The notes: generated by a model not told the origin, from the sequence alone. A DNA stretch of 64,000 bases from Bog-1181 sp964565765 (GCA_964565765.1 CAZMGF010000003.1:1-64000); one strand, 5' to 3'; counted from the first letter of the stretch, positions 41,042-51,644 are shown. Numbers and translations: made by a program.

Positions 41042-42215
41042 ATTTTATCCTCTTTTTATTTCTCATAAAAAAATAAACCCCGAAGGGAAAAAGCGAGATA
41101 AGCAGTATTATGGCCTTTATCCCGGCAACGGGCATGTAACGCAGGAAGGTGATGAAAACGCAGAGCATGGTTATGCGCCCTATCGCGACCGGAACATCCC
41201 GGGCCACAATGTATTCCATTTTTCTCTCATTCGCGTTGGCGTCAAGGCTGATGACGTCGAGGGCGTGGGCGGATATGGGAATCCTTACCAGGTAATCCGC
41301 GAGAGCGCCTATTATTCCGTAAGCCAGAAGTGTGTAAATATTTATTCTGTATATAAGCAGAAAAGACATCAGGAAAGAAAGTACGGCGCCCGCCAGCACA
41401 AAACCATCCCTTGTGGAGGGCCTGGAAAACTTTCCAAGTATGTAAGCCGTGGAAATTGTGGAGAACGCGACCATCATCGAATATTTACCGAGGGTAAATT
41501 CGTTCCCCGTTGATTTAAAAACGAGGATTGAAATAAGAAATAAAGATATGGCATCCCTGCCGGAGAGAAAAAAATAAGCGATCATGGTATTCCGCCATTT
41601 AATGTCGTTTGAAAAGACAAGGTCCTCGATTTTGTAAGGCTTTTTGATCGGAGTGGATTTCATTGAATAGGACATTGCCGCCGATGTGATAAAAAGGACG
41701 GCCGAGCACGCGAATATTATGTAATAACCTGAAAAAGAGGGGAAGGCGGTTATTATAAAACCCGCTATCATGGGGCCGGCAAGCGAGGCCGCGCCTGATA
41801 TTATGGAAGTGTTGGCGTAAAAAGAGTCCCTGTCGTGCGTGGTGGTAAAATCAAAGGTCAGAATGTGGTATCCAAACCAGTAAAAACCCATTGCCAGCCC
41901 TTTGATAAAACCCCAGAGCAGGACATGCTCGGTAATATGTTCGCGGAATATAAGCACCATGAAATAAAACGCCACATAGCAGAATATTCCCAGTATATAA
42001 ATGGCAGTGCGGTCTATTTTCATGCCTATATAGCCGCAAAGGTAAAACACAACTGGAACAGTTGCATAACAGGCCAGCATATACATTGTTATTGGAAAAT
42101 AATCGGCTTTCAAGCGCCAGAGATATATGTTAACGAAAGCGTCCGAGAGAACGGAAGCCGCCATAAAAAGCGATATGGTGACAATAAAGTGTTTCAGCAT
42201 CTTCTTTTTATCCAT
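41040..42215 (-). CDS. MFS transporter
   Basis: This 391-residue inner-membrane protein with about twelve helices fits the major facilitator fold. The region between the two halves includes YSMKSTPIKKPYKIEDLV. No substrate-specific motif stands out, and the classic MFS A-motif is not evident between helices 2 and 3. An ATG at 42215 begins the gene; the promoter is not clear. It has no functional partner nearby. Substrate unknown. Confidence 0.85.
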   Translation of the reverse strand: MDKKKMLKHFIVTISLFMAASVLSDAFVNIYLWRLKADYFPITMYMLACYATVPVVFYLCGYIGMKIDRTAIYILGIFCYVAFYFMVLIFREHITEHVLLWGFIKGLAMGFYWFGYHILTFDFTTTHDRDSFYANTSIISGAASLAGPMIAGFIITAFPSFSGYYIIFACSAVLFITSAAMSYSMKSTPIKKPYKIEDLVFSNDIKWRNTMIAYFFLSGRDAISLFLISILVFKSTGNEFTLGKYSMMVAFSTISTAYILGKFSRPSTRDGFVLAGAVLSFLMSFLLIYRINIYTLLAYGIIGALADYLVRIPISAHALDVISLDANANERKMEYIVARDVPVAIGRITMLCVFITFLRYMPVAGIKAIILLISLFPFGVYFFMRNKKRIK

Positions 42216-42373
42216 AAATTATATTATATGGTTTGGGCGGCAGCCATGTCAATCTGCATATGCTTAAAATGGCCATAAAATTATAGCGTGAAAACACGCC
42301 GCAGACCGGCTTCCAATATATACGTTAAAACCTTCAAAATACAAATGTTTTGAAAAATACTATATTTTAGTGG

Positions 42374-42401
42374 TTGAAATTGATCTTTTTTATGATATGC
42401 T
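42374..42401 (+). promoter_or_regulatory. Possible promoter of the giant surface protein
   Basis: TTGAAA and TATGCT are separated by 16 nt, about 40 bases before the GTG start. An alternative, TTGATC-16-TATTAT, overlaps it. Confidence 0.4.
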
Positions 42402-42440
42402 TATTATGTGGAAGTGATGATTACTTATAAGGAGTCGACT

Positions 42441-45400
42441 GTGCTGATATCAAAAAGGACGCTGTTGCCAATTATATTATCAGCCATATTCATATTTATA
42501 TCCTCTTCCATATCAGCGCTCACTTTTACCGAGAATTTCACGACAAATACATATGAAAATACGTCTCTTACCACTGCCAACTGGGATTATACGATAAATC
42601 ACAGGCTGGGGCTGGCGACAGGCACGCAGTTTGCCGAGACAACCGGCGTTATTGACTGGGGCGGCGGTGTAATGTGCCTTAATTACGATAACACCAATAA
42701 TTTTTGGCTCATTGGCGGCGGCGGCGGTAAGTTAAATAAATTCGACGGTACATTTTTTACAAATCTTGCCACATCACTTATTAATTTTGGAACCAATAAT
42801 GTAAATGCCCTTCAGAACAACGGAACCTACTGGCTAATCGGAGGATCCGGGCCGAGCTTAAATCAGTTTGACGGAGTCAGCACGTGGACCGATAAAAAAT
42901 CAAGCCTGGTTAACTTTACCGGAAATGTGACCGCACTTGCATGGAAGAACGGCGCGCCTGCATACTGGCTCATAGGCGGCACGGGAGGCTGTCTTAATAA
43001 ATATGATGGTACAACTTTTACGGACCTTAAGACGGGCCTTACCACAGCCGGAGGCAGCGGCGGCGGTAATTTTACCACAACCGATAATGTAACTTCCATA
43101 GGATGGAATGGTACATACTGGCTGATTGCCGGGACAAACGGGAAAATATGTAAATTTGACGGCAACAGCACATGGACAGACCTGTCGGGTACGCTGGCAG
43201 GCGCCACAATATGGAACGGGACATATGACGTGGATGCATTGGACTGGAATTCAACAGGATCATACTGGATGATTGGCGGCGGCGGCGGAAAACTGGCCAC
43301 ATATAACGGAGCCACTTTTACAAATAAAACTGGTTCGTTTACTTTCAGCACTGTATGGTCAATAAAATATGATGCTCATGACGCATACTGGCTCATCGGC
43401 GGAAACAACGGATCAAGCACCGAACTCGTGACATATGACGGCACGACTTTTTATCCGCAGACAAATTACGGGTCATTTACAGTGGATCCAATATGGGCAA
43501 TAGGGACAACTGCCGGCGGAACAAATCTTTTAGGCGGAAGAAACGGAAGGCTTCAGCAGAGGGTGGGGCTTGTTAATTCCGGTATAACAAACACGGATCT
43601 TGGAACAAGTATAAAAAACTTTGGGTATTACAATATAAAATCTGCGGCATACAGCACTTCCGGAGGGTACTGGCTTATAGCCGGCCAGCAGGGGTCGCTG
43701 AATCAGTACGACGGCACAAATTTTACAGATTTAAGGTCCGGGCTCAACTGGGGTTCTTCCGATGTTTTAAGCGTGGCTTACAATTCAACGGGAAACTACT
43801 TCCTTATAGGAGGCGCGTCGGGCAACCTTGCCCAATACAATGGTTCAACTTTTACCCAGGAAACGAGTTCACTTGGATGGGGAACAGAGAGCGTTACTTC
43901 CATAAAATGGGGCAACGGCGAATGGGTTATAGGCGGGACAGACGCGCATCTGGCAACTTCAACTAACGGCAGTAATTTTACCCAGGTCAATATAACAAGT
44001 TCTGGATTGTTCGCGTCCACCGATACTGTAAAGGCCATAGAATACATGACCAACTGGGGCATATGGTTCCTAGGGGGAACAACCGGAACTTTTGCCATGT
44101 TTGACGGAAATTCAACATTATCGCCGGAAAGCAGGACGTTGACACAGGTTTTTGGCACGTCATACAATGTCAATACATTAAAATGGGACGGTGTTAATAA
44201 GGTAAGGATAGGCTGTGACAACGGAAAGCTTGCGGATTATGATTATACACAGGATTTATATACCAATAAATCTGGAAGCGTAACTGATTTTGGCACCAAC
44301 GGCATTTATTCCGCGGACTATAATCTTTCGCAGACACAGTGGTTCATAGGAGGCGGGCTCGGTGAACTTTACAGTTCCATCGTGGGCGGTTCCGAGGTAT
44401 TCACCGACCAATCCGCGAATCTTGTGAACTGGGGCGGCAAGAATATTAATTCCGTGGCATATAACGGAAGTTACTGGTTGATTTGCGGCGACCTGGCTGC
44501 AATAAACAGGTATGGCGCGTCTTTTAATTCGCCGGAACCAGGCGTTTCAACGCCTATTGATAACTGGACATATGGTTACACCGGATATGTTACGCTGACA
44601 GCAAGCACAACCCTGCCGCTGAATACATCGATTCAGTTTTATCTATCTACCGACGGCTCAACCTGGGTGCCTGTTGCGTCGGGCGCCGGAATAGCCAATA
44701 CCGGCACGGAAATATTATGGAAAGCCATACTTACCACTTACAATAATTTTGTATCTCCTTATGTGACCGGTGTTTCGGTGGCTTTTTCACACAATCCGGC
44801 ATGGACCTATACGGTTACGCCCACATTTACCATAACAAAGACATTCAGCGACACCCCCACAATTACAATGACATTTACCGCTACGCCTACATTTACAGTA
44901 ACCCCTACATTTACGCCGACAGATACGCCGACAGTGACGCCGACAGTGACCGAAACAGTAACGCCGACAGATACGCCGACGGTGACAATGACAAATACCC
45001 CGACATATACTGTAACGCCGACTTACACCGTAACAATGACCGACACTCCGACGTTTACACCTTCGGTGACTCCTACGGTAACGCAGACGGTCACACCTAC
45101 AGTGACGCCGACGGTGACAGAAACAGTTACACCTACGGTGACCCCGTCGGTTACGCCTACGGTAACGCGCACAGTTACTCCGACGGTTACGCCTACTGTG
45201 ACCGAAACTGACACGCCGACAGTGACGCCGACAGTGACGCAGACTGTGACAAGGACAGTAACGCCGACAGTGACGCCGACAGTGACGCAGACGGTCACGC
45301 CGACAGTAACGCCTTCAGTCACGCCGACAGTAACGGAGACGGTAACTCCGACAGTGACAAAAACTGTAACTCCCACAGTGACGGAGACAGTGACGCCAAC

Positions 45401-48400
45401 TGTGACGCCAACTGTGACTTCAACGGTAACGCCAACTGTCACCAAAACAGGAACCCCCACATTTACGAGCACGGTTACGCCCACCGCAACTCCGACATTT
45501 ACATCCACCGTTACCCCTACATATACCGTAACGCCGACAGTGACACCCACATATACAAGGACAGTCACCCCGACAGTAACCATGACAGGTACGCCTTCGG
45601 CAACACCCTCGGTGACCCCTACAGTAACACAGACTGTGACGCCGACAATAACACCGACAGATACTCCGACTGCAACCCCGACAGTTACGGCGACGGCGTA
45701 TTCTGACCACTTCCAGGTCATAGCGGCCCCGGCCCAGGTCGCGGGCGTTCCTTTTACGGTGCAGGTTGAGGCAATGGAACCGCTCTCATACGGAAATATA
45801 GTTTTTACGGGATATACCGGGCAGGTGGACATGAGCTCCAACGCGTCATCATATTCCATAACACCCCTGGTTTATGTTTTTACCGGGGCTGAAAGCGGCG
45901 TGACCTCGATGCAGGTGCAGATTAATAACACCGGCACAAAGACAATCACCGCCACTGACGACGCGGCTGTACTGACGCCCGGCGTCGCCTCTGTTAATCT
46001 TACAACCGGCAGCGCGGTAAGTTTTACCATACAGGCCCCGGCTTCTTGCGCTGCGGGCTCTACGATATATATAACTGTCACGGCCAAGGATGCTTATAAT
46101 AATGTGGTAACAACATATACAGGAACAGTCGGCTTCACTTCGACGGATACCGGGACATTTACAACACTGCCTGCTGATACGGCATTCGCCCTTACCGACA
46201 ACGGCTCAAAAGTATTCGCGGTAAAATTAACCACAGCCGGCATTCAGACTGTTTCCGCCCATGACGATATCACGCCTGCCATTAACGGCACAAGCAACGG
46301 CATTAATGTCACATCAGGTTCGGTATCTACATTCCAGGTAGTGGCTCCGGCAACCGCGAATACGGGCATCAGTTTTAATTACGCGGTCACTGCAGTTGAC
46401 CAGTACGGCAATGTGGTTTCAAATTACACCGGCACAGTAACTCTGACGACGACCGACTCCGCAGGAACGATGATTCCAACCTCATATACATTCCTTACTT
46501 CGGATTACGGAAGCAGGATACTCGCCGCTATTCTTAATACAGCCGGAACATGGACAATTACAGCCAATGATTCGGCTGCGGGAAAAAGCGGCACCAGCGG
46601 TAATATAGTCGCGTCAGCCAGCGCTTCGCAGTACAGCATGCCGCTGCTTTTGACCGCATATCTGCCTACGCAGGATGCTTATGGTTACACATATATAAGC
46701 ATTACAAATAACGCGGCATGGACGGTTCCGGCAAGTTCATACCTGCAGTTTGATGTATTCATACCTACATGCAGCGCCAGTTTCTACAGCTCTATAGAGA
46801 ATAACGGAAGCTGGGCAGGCGGGGATTTGAGAGATTTTACACCTTATATTAGGGATCAGAATAATATAAGGATACACCCGTCAACGGATATTTCGGCATA
46901 TGCAAGAGGGCAGTGGTATCACAGGAAATTTGACTTCTCGCCTGCAGGATTGGCCGGGCACACTTCAAGCGAGGTATTCCTTTCTCAGGATACAGGAAAC
47001 CTGGGCCAGAATGGCGCGCCTTCCAACAACCAGGGCACATTTAATGCTATTTATGATAATATCCAGTTTACTAATTCAAGCGGAACCACGATAAAATCGA
47101 TGTTTATGAATAATAACATACTTGTCATACCCGGATGGATACCGAATGCTGTATCTTCCACGGTGGGAGCGGGCGGTTCCTGGATAGGCGGAACAGTGGT
47201 GCCGACGAATAACTGGGTATTTATTTTAAAGGATATGACGCTTAGCGTAGCGGGCTCTCCTGTGCTGGCAAACGGCGTTGCAACCGGCACTATCACGGCG
47301 CATGTTACAAGGCCGGACGGATTGGGAGTTTACGGGGCGCTGGTTGTATTTACATCAAACCGCCCGCAGGATGTCATAACCCCGCAGAACCTCCTTGCGG
47401 GAAACACCGTGGCTGTAACTGACGTGAATGGTAACGCTTCGGCCACAATAAAATCAACCCTCATTGGCTCGGCGCAGATAACCGCGACTTTGAGCCATAT
47501 GAGCAGGATAACCACTGTAAACTTTGTTGCTACAGCCGCCAGCCAGGTGGCAATTGTACCCAATTATCTCTCGCTTCAGTCCAACTCGCCGGGCTCGGCA
47601 CAGGTGAGCGTTGAAGACGCAAACGGAAACTTTATATCAACGGCCCAGAATATTACAATGACCTCAACATCCGGCACCATGCTCTTCAGCCAGGATAACG
47701 GCAATTCCTGGCAGTCTACCGAGTACCTGCCGGGAACGCAGGTCAACAACGTGCTTATAAAGGATTCAGTTGACGGCACATCGACGGTTTCTGCAGCTGT
47801 TACGGGACTAACAACAGGAACTGCCGCCATAACCGTGAATGACACACCGGCAGCGGCCCTCGCAATAATTCCTGTTACGCAGACGGCAAAAGCAGGAAAT
47901 ACCGCCACAATAATTGTGCAGGCAAAGGACAGCCTTGGCAACAGCGCAAACTCAAACGCGGTAGTTAAGCTTTCATCAGCCTCGGGTACAATGCAGTTCT
48001 CGACAGACCAGAACAACTGGTTCACTTCGGTAAATGTAACGCTTGCCAGCGGCAAAGCCACTCTCTATTATATGGACACAAAAGACGGCAACAGCGTGAC
48101 CATTACGGCGCATGATACTGCCGCGGTGCTTACGGACGGAAAGGCATACGCCACTACTATATCAAATGTTCCGGCCCTTTTAAGCGCCACATCAAGCGCC
48201 TATTCCGCGCCTATAAATACGCCGCTTACTATAACGGCCCTGTTAACGGATGCCTACGGCAATCCAATAGCAAATACCGCGATAACGTTCGTTCCGAAAG
48301 CGAGCGGCGGCGCTCCGACTGTTGCTCCGGCCTCAGGCAACACGGACGCTAACGGCCATGTAACAACTACTTTCACAACCGGCGCGTCCAGCGACCAGAT

Positions 48401-50624
48401 GAATTATTGCGTGGTGAATTCGGCGGGCGTGCTGGGCACAACGGTAATTATTTATATATCAGGTACGGCGACACAGATTGTGCCGAATCCAAACCCTATG
48501 TCGCTTGGAGCTGATATAATAGGGAACCTGGGCGTCAACCTGCAGGATGCCGGCGGATTTAATGCCCAGCCAAAATCAGGAGATACTACTCTGGTAGCGG
48601 CTGCCAATGCTAATGTTCAGTATTCGATTGACGGGGTAACATGGAGCGGGCTGAATACGGCGCAGACTTTCACGGTAAATTCAAGCGGCTATGCCCTTTT
48701 ATACATAAAATCACATACACCCGGGACATATACTTTTATAATATCAGGAACCGGATATACGTCGGCTACAGAAACGCTTAACGTAACAACGGGATATTTC
48801 CTCCATATAACTCCGCCTGCGTCGTCCGGCACCATTTTCGCCAACGCCGGTTCAGCATATTATGTCACTGCTTATGTGACCGATCAGAATGGCAATGCGC
48901 AGGCAATAGCCGGAATTCCTGTATCTTTTGACTCTAACTATGGCTCGGTGAACCCGCTGAGTATGAATACAAACGCGGCGGGACAGGCGTTTACAACACT
49001 TACCCTGTCCATTTCATCAGGCATAGGACATATTGTGACCGCGTCAATGACAAACCCGACAGGCGTAACATCGTCAGCGATAATAATGTCTCAGCCTGTA
49101 ATTTCTTTCGCTATAACCGCCCCTAGCACTGCGTTAAGGTCGTGGGGCACATACATAAATCCGTACACTATAATAGTAAGGGCAAAGGACGCTTATAACC
49201 AGACAGTTACGAATTATACCGGTACGGTTCACTTTACATCGACCGACGGCCTTGCCACGCTGCCGGCAAACTACACATTCACTGCAGGCGACGCCGGGGT
49301 TCATCAGTTTACAACGATCGAGTACGGCACGGACGGGCTCCAGACAATTACCGTTAAAGACACCCTTGACGCGACAAAGACGGGTACCAGCAATAATACA
49401 CTTGTGGGCGATCCGGCAACAATGACATTTACGCCCACAGTGACAAAAACAATAACGCCGACAGTGACCATGACGGTGACCCCGACGGTTACAAAGACGG
49501 TAACCCAGACCTCCACGCAGACGGTGACCCAGACAATTACACCGACCGTGACCCAGACGGTAACGCCGACTGTTACAAAAACGGTCACCCAGACTGTCAC
49601 AGAAACAATAACGCCCACCGATACTAAAACTGTGACACCGACTATAACGCCTACTGTAACCAAAACCGTTACTCCGACGGTTACAGAGACGGTAACACCG
49701 ACTGATACCAAGACATTTACGTCCACAGTTACGCCAACAGTAACCACGACAGTTACACCCACCGTGACGGAAACAACAACTCCTACAGATACGCCAACCG
49801 TAACCCAGACTGTTACGCCTACAGATACACAGACAGTAACGCCCACAATAACCGAAACATCAACATCCACATATACGTATACATGCACAGTAACGCAGAC
49901 AGTTACCCCGACTTATACAGCGACACCGACTTTTACATCAACGCCGACCTTTACGGCAACACCCAGCGTCACGCCGACATTCACCATCACACAGACCTTT
50001 ACGGTAAGCCCGACATTTACCGACACTCCGACAATAACGCCGACATCAACAATAACGCCGCCGTGGACCGCCACTGTAACCCCGACAATAACGCCGACGT
50101 TTACTTACACCAATACATATACGGTATCGCCTACATATACAGTTACGGCGACATTCACGGTCACACAGACAGTAACCCAAACGGTGACGCCGACTATCAC
50201 AGGGACCGTCACCCAGACTGTAACGCCGACGATCACATTGACGGCGACTATTACGCAGACGCACACAATAACCCCTACGCACACAATGTCGCCGACTTAT
50301 ACAATGACGCCGACCATAACCACAACTTCAACAATAACGCCGACAGCCACTCCGACGCCTGATACAATAGCGTGCTACCCGAACCCGTATTCACCCACAA
50401 AGGCGTATAACGGCACACTGAAATTCGACTTCCTGCCGCAGTCGTCCGACATAGCGATTTACAATATAGAAGGCTATCTGGTAAAGGAAATCGATAATGT
50501 TTCGGGAAGGATAGAATGGAACGGGACGAATACAGCCGGCGACAAGTGCGTGCCGGGAATATATATGTACATTGTGACAGCGCCGGGGAACAAATATACG
50601 GGCAAGATTTATATAGTTAAATAA
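42441..50624 (+). CDS. Giant secreted surface protein with propeller repeats, two mucin-like linkers and FlgD-like C-terminus
   Basis: This 2727-residue protein has a signal peptide (hydrophobic to about residue 32). Residues 60-690 hold about 14 repeats with the core YWLIGGTGGCLNKYDGTTFT, likely beta-propellers. A beta-rich domain (about 690-790) is followed by a Thr/Pro/Val linker (790-1087). Residues 1090-2327 contain several Ig-like/Big-type domains (for example AGVPFTVQV and KDAYNNVVTTYTGTV) and a carbohydrate-binding-like segment near 1400-1590. A second Thr-rich linker (2327-2641) precedes an 85-residue end (YPNPYSP, WNGTNTAGDKCVPGIYMYIV) like the FlgD/T9SS-type sorting domains. The GTG at 42441 has AAGGAG upstream. 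It is probably cell-surface bound or secreted. Confidence 0.88.
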   Translation: MLISKRTLLPIILSAIFIFISSSISALTFTENFTTNTYENTSLTTANWDYTINHRLGLATGTQFAETTGVIDWGGGVMCLNYDNTNNFWLIGGGGGKLNKFDGTFFTNLATSLINFGTNNVNALQNNGTYWLIGGSGPSLNQFDGVSTWTDKKSSLVNFTGNVTALAWKNGAPAYWLIGGTGGCLNKYDGTTFTDLKTGLTTAGGSGGGNFTTTDNVTSIGWNGTYWLIAGTNGKICKFDGNSTWTDLSGTLAGATIWNGTYDVDALDWNSTGSYWMIGGGGGKLATYNGATFTNKTGSFTFSTVWSIKYDAHDAYWLIGGNNGSSTELVTYDGTTFYPQTNYGSFTVDPIWAIGTTAGGTNLLGGRNGRLQQRVGLVNSGITNTDLGTSIKNFGYYNIKSAAYSTSGGYWLIAGQQGSLNQYDGTNFTDLRSGLNWGSSDVLSVAYNSTGNYFLIGGASGNLAQYNGSTFTQETSSLGWGTESVTSIKWGNGEWVIGGTDAHLATSTNGSNFTQVNITSSGLFASTDTVKAIEYMTNWGIWFLGGTTGTFAMFDGNSTLSPESRTLTQVFGTSYNVNTLKWDGVNKVRIGCDNGKLADYDYTQDLYTNKSGSVTDFGTNGIYSADYNLSQTQWFIGGGLGELYSSIVGGSEVFTDQSANLVNWGGKNINSVAYNGSYWLICGDLAAINRYGASFNSPEPGVSTPIDNWTYGYTGYVTLTASTTLPLNTSIQFYLSTDGSTWVPVASGAGIANTGTEILWKAILTTYNNFVSPYVTGVSVAFSHNPAWTYTVTPTFTITKTFSDTPTITMTFTATPTFTVTPTFTPTDTPTVTPTVTETVTPTDTPTVTMTNTPTYTVTPTYTVTMTDTPTFTPSVTPTVTQTVTPTVTPTVTETVTPTVTPSVTPTVTRTVTPTVTPTVTETDTPTVTPTVTQTVTRTVTPTVTPTVTQTVTPTVTPSVTPTVTETVTPTVTKTVTPTVTETVTPTVTPTVTSTVTPTVTKTGTPTFTSTVTPTATPTFTSTVTPTYTVTPTVTPTYTRTVTPTVTMTGTPSATPSVTPTVTQTVTPTITPTDTPTATPTVTATAYSDHFQVIAAPAQVAGVPFTVQVEAMEPLSYGNIVFTGYTGQVDMSSNASSYSITPLVYVFTGAESGVTSMQVQINNTGTKTITATDDAAVLTPGVASVNLTTGSAVSFTIQAPASCAAGSTIYITVTAKDAYNNVVTTYTGTVGFTSTDTGTFTTLPADTAFALTDNGSKVFAVKLTTAGIQTVSAHDDITPAINGTSNGINVTSGSVSTFQVVAPATANTGISFNYAVTAVDQYGNVVSNYTGTVTLTTTDSAGTMIPTSYTFLTSDYGSRILAAILNTAGTWTITANDSAAGKSGTSGNIVASASASQYSMPLLLTAYLPTQDAYGYTYISITNNAAWTVPASSYLQFDVFIPTCSASFYSSIENNGSWAGGDLRDFTPYIRDQNNIRIHPSTDISAYARGQWYHRKFDFSPAGLAGHTSSEVFLSQDTGNLGQNGAPSNNQGTFNAIYDNIQFTNSSGTTIKSMFMNNNILVIPGWIPNAVSSTVGAGGSWIGGTVVPTNNWVFILKDMTLSVAGSPVLANGVATGTITAHVTRPDGLGVYGALVVFTSNRPQDVITPQNLLAGNTVAVTDVNGNASATIKSTLIGSAQITATLSHMSRITTVNFVATAASQVAIVPNYLSLQSNSPGSAQVSVEDANGNFISTAQNITMTSTSGTMLFSQDNGNSWQSTEYLPGTQVNNVLIKDSVDGTSTVSAAVTGLTTGTAAITVNDTPAAALAIIPVTQTAKAGNTATIIVQAKDSLGNSANSNAVVKLSSASGTMQFSTDQNNWFTSVNVTLASGKATLYYMDTKDGNSVTITAHDTAAVLTDGKAYATTISNVPALLSATSSAYSAPINTPLTITALLTDAYGNPIANTAITFVPKASGGAPTVAPASGNTDANGHVTTTFTTGASSDQMNYCVVNSAGVLGTTVIIYISGTATQIVPNPNPMSLGADIIGNLGVNLQDAGGFNAQPKSGDTTLVAAANANVQYSIDGVTWSGLNTAQTFTVNSSGYALLYIKSHTPGTYTFIISGTGYTSATETLNVTTGYFLHITPPASSGTIFANAGSAYYVTAYVTDQNGNAQAIAGIPVSFDSNYGSVNPLSMNTNAAGQAFTTLTLSISSGIGHIVTASMTNPTGVTSSAIIMSQPVISFAITAPSTALRSWGTYINPYTIIVRAKDAYNQTVTNYTGTVHFTSTDGLATLPANYTFTAGDAGVHQFTTIEYGTDGLQTITVKDTLDATKTGTSNNTLVGDPATMTFTPTVTKTITPTVTMTVTPTVTKTVTQTSTQTVTQTITPTVTQTVTPTVTKTVTQTVTETITPTDTKTVTPTITPTVTKTVTPTVTETVTPTDTKTFTSTVTPTVTTTVTPTVTETTTPTDTPTVTQTVTPTDTQTVTPTITETSTSTYTYTCTVTQTVTPTYTATPTFTSTPTFTATPSVTPTFTITQTFTVSPTFTDTPTITPTSTITPPWTATVTPTITPTFTYTNTYTVSPTYTVTATFTVTQTVTQTVTPTITGTVTQTVTPTITLTATITQTHTITPTHTMSPTYTMTPTITTTSTITPTATPTPDTIACYPNPYSPTKAYNGTLKFDFLPQSSDIAIYNIEGYLVKEIDNVSGRIEWNGTNTAGDKCVPGIYMYIVTAPGNKYTGKIYIVK
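42690..44510 (+). repeat. Fourteen degenerate propeller-type repeats
   Basis: Each unit of about 45 residues has a WLIGG-like strand, a Gly-rich turn, LxxYDGxxFT and a variable tail. I count 14 cores, some eroded (LLGGRNGRL, RIGCDNGKL). Two seven-bladed propellers would use them all. Confidence 0.7.
44808..45702 (+). repeat. First mucin-like linker repeat
   Basis: About 300 codons of a degenerate period of roughly four to six residues (TPTVT, TVTPTVTQ, TPTDTPT). Thr is the main residue, with Pro and Val. The DNA is a diverged minisatellite of ACNGTNACNCCNAC-type units. It encodes a disordered or extended stalk rich in O-glycosylation candidates. Confidence 0.9.
49421..50362 (+). repeat. Second mucin-like linker repeat
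   Basis: About 314 codons of the same Thr-Pro-Val/Thr-rich repeat type as the first linker (TVTKTVTPT, TPTDTPTVTQT, then more TPTFT and TPTIT). It ends directly before the FlgD-like C-terminal domain. Confidence 0.9.
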
Positions 50625-50642
50625 TCCAGTAAAGGAAAAAAA

Positions 50643-51644
50643 ATGAAAAAAGCGATAATTATAATCGCGGCATTTTTTGCCGTTTCACAGCTTGCGGCCG
50701 ACGCCGGTCAGGGGTCCATTGACCTGCTCAAGGTTCCTTCGGGAATAAAATCGCAGGCAATGGCGGGGGCGTATAATTCAATCAGCGACGACCTTGAGGC
50801 CTTTGACATGAACCCGGCGGGGCTCTCAACCATTGACACCAATGATATGCTTTTTATCCAGGACCTCTACCTGATGGGGATGTTCTATGATTCTTTTTAT
50901 TACGCCCACGGCACTGAATTTGGAACCGTAGGCGCGGTTGTTAAATACTTAAACGGCGGCTCTATAATAAAAACCAACGAAACCGCCATGGGCACCTACG
51001 GAGGGGAAGGCCCTTCGGTTTCCGCTTCTGATTTTCTCGCGGGTGCGGGATACGGCGTTAAATTATCAAAATTATTTTACAACGATTTTACAAAAAACGT
51101 CGAAGCCGGAGCTACAATTAAATTTTCCGGGGAGAATATAGGGCCGGATTACAGCGATATGGCCCTTTCAGCGGATCTTGGAGGAATTTACAATATCGTC
51201 CTGGAAGAAGCCGACTTTATGGAAAACCGCGGCGAAACTATCTGGAACAAGATATCGCTGGGGTTCGATATCAGGAACCTCGGCATCAGTTTCAGCAACG
51301 GCATGACGCCCCTTATAGTGGCGGCGGGCGCGTCCACCCAGGTTCTTAATTTATTCGGGTTATCAAACAGGTTCCGTTACAGCCTTGACGCGGATGTTTC
51401 CGTGGCTGATTCCCTTAATATCAGGACGGGATTTGAATATACGCACAATTTCGGCGACTTCAATGTTTCCTTAAGGGCGGGGTATGATTTTAACCCGGCA
51501 ACAAGGCTTTACAGCGGCCTGGCCGGCGGGGCCGGTATAGGTTTCAGGAACGGACAGAATACCATGTATTCCCTTGATTATGTATATTCGCCATATGGCG
51601 AGCTTGGCAACAGCCAGAAGATAGGCATTTATTTGAGGTTTTAA
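50643..51644 (+). CDS. PorV/UPF0164-like outer-membrane barrel protein
   Basis: This 333-residue protein has an N-terminal signal peptide, then the family-typical KVPSGIKSQAMAGAYNSISDDLEAFDMNPAGLS. The rest is predicted as alternating strands (YGVKLSKLFYNDF, FRYSLDADVSVADSLNIRTG) ending YSPYGELGNSQKIGIYLRF with a terminal Phe, as outer-membrane barrels do. PorV-family proteins act with C-terminal-domain-bearing secreted proteins of type IX secretion in Bacteroidetes and relatives. It is 18 nt after the giant protein gene, in the same orientation, so it is probably the partner that holds or exports that protein. Confidence 0.82.
   Translation: MKKAIIIIAAFFAVSQLAADAGQGSIDLLKVPSGIKSQAMAGAYNSISDDLEAFDMNPAGLSTIDTNDMLFIQDLYLMGMFYDSFYYAHGTEFGTVGAVVKYLNGGSIIKTNETAMGTYGGEGPSVSASDFLAGAGYGVKLSKLFYNDFTKNVEAGATIKFSGENIGPDYSDMALSADLGGIYNIVLEEADFMENRGETIWNKISLGFDIRNLGISFSNGMTPLIVAAGASTQVLNLFGLSNRFRYSLDADVSVADSLNIRTGFEYTHNFGDFNVSLRAGYDFNPATRLYSGLAGGAGIGFRNGQNTMYSLDYVYSPYGELGNSQKIGIYLRF

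Noticed and set aside
44808..45702. CRISPR-like repetitive DNA
   Set aside because: The units are short, degenerate, in frame and continuous, with no unique spacers of constant length.
45023..45859. Long minus-strand frame rich in Val-Gly-Val-Thr repeats, and a similar one at 49304-49888
   Set aside because: These are the reverse complements of the Thr-Pro-Val linker repeats in the giant protein; the repeat keeps other frames open. They have no ribosome site or promoter.
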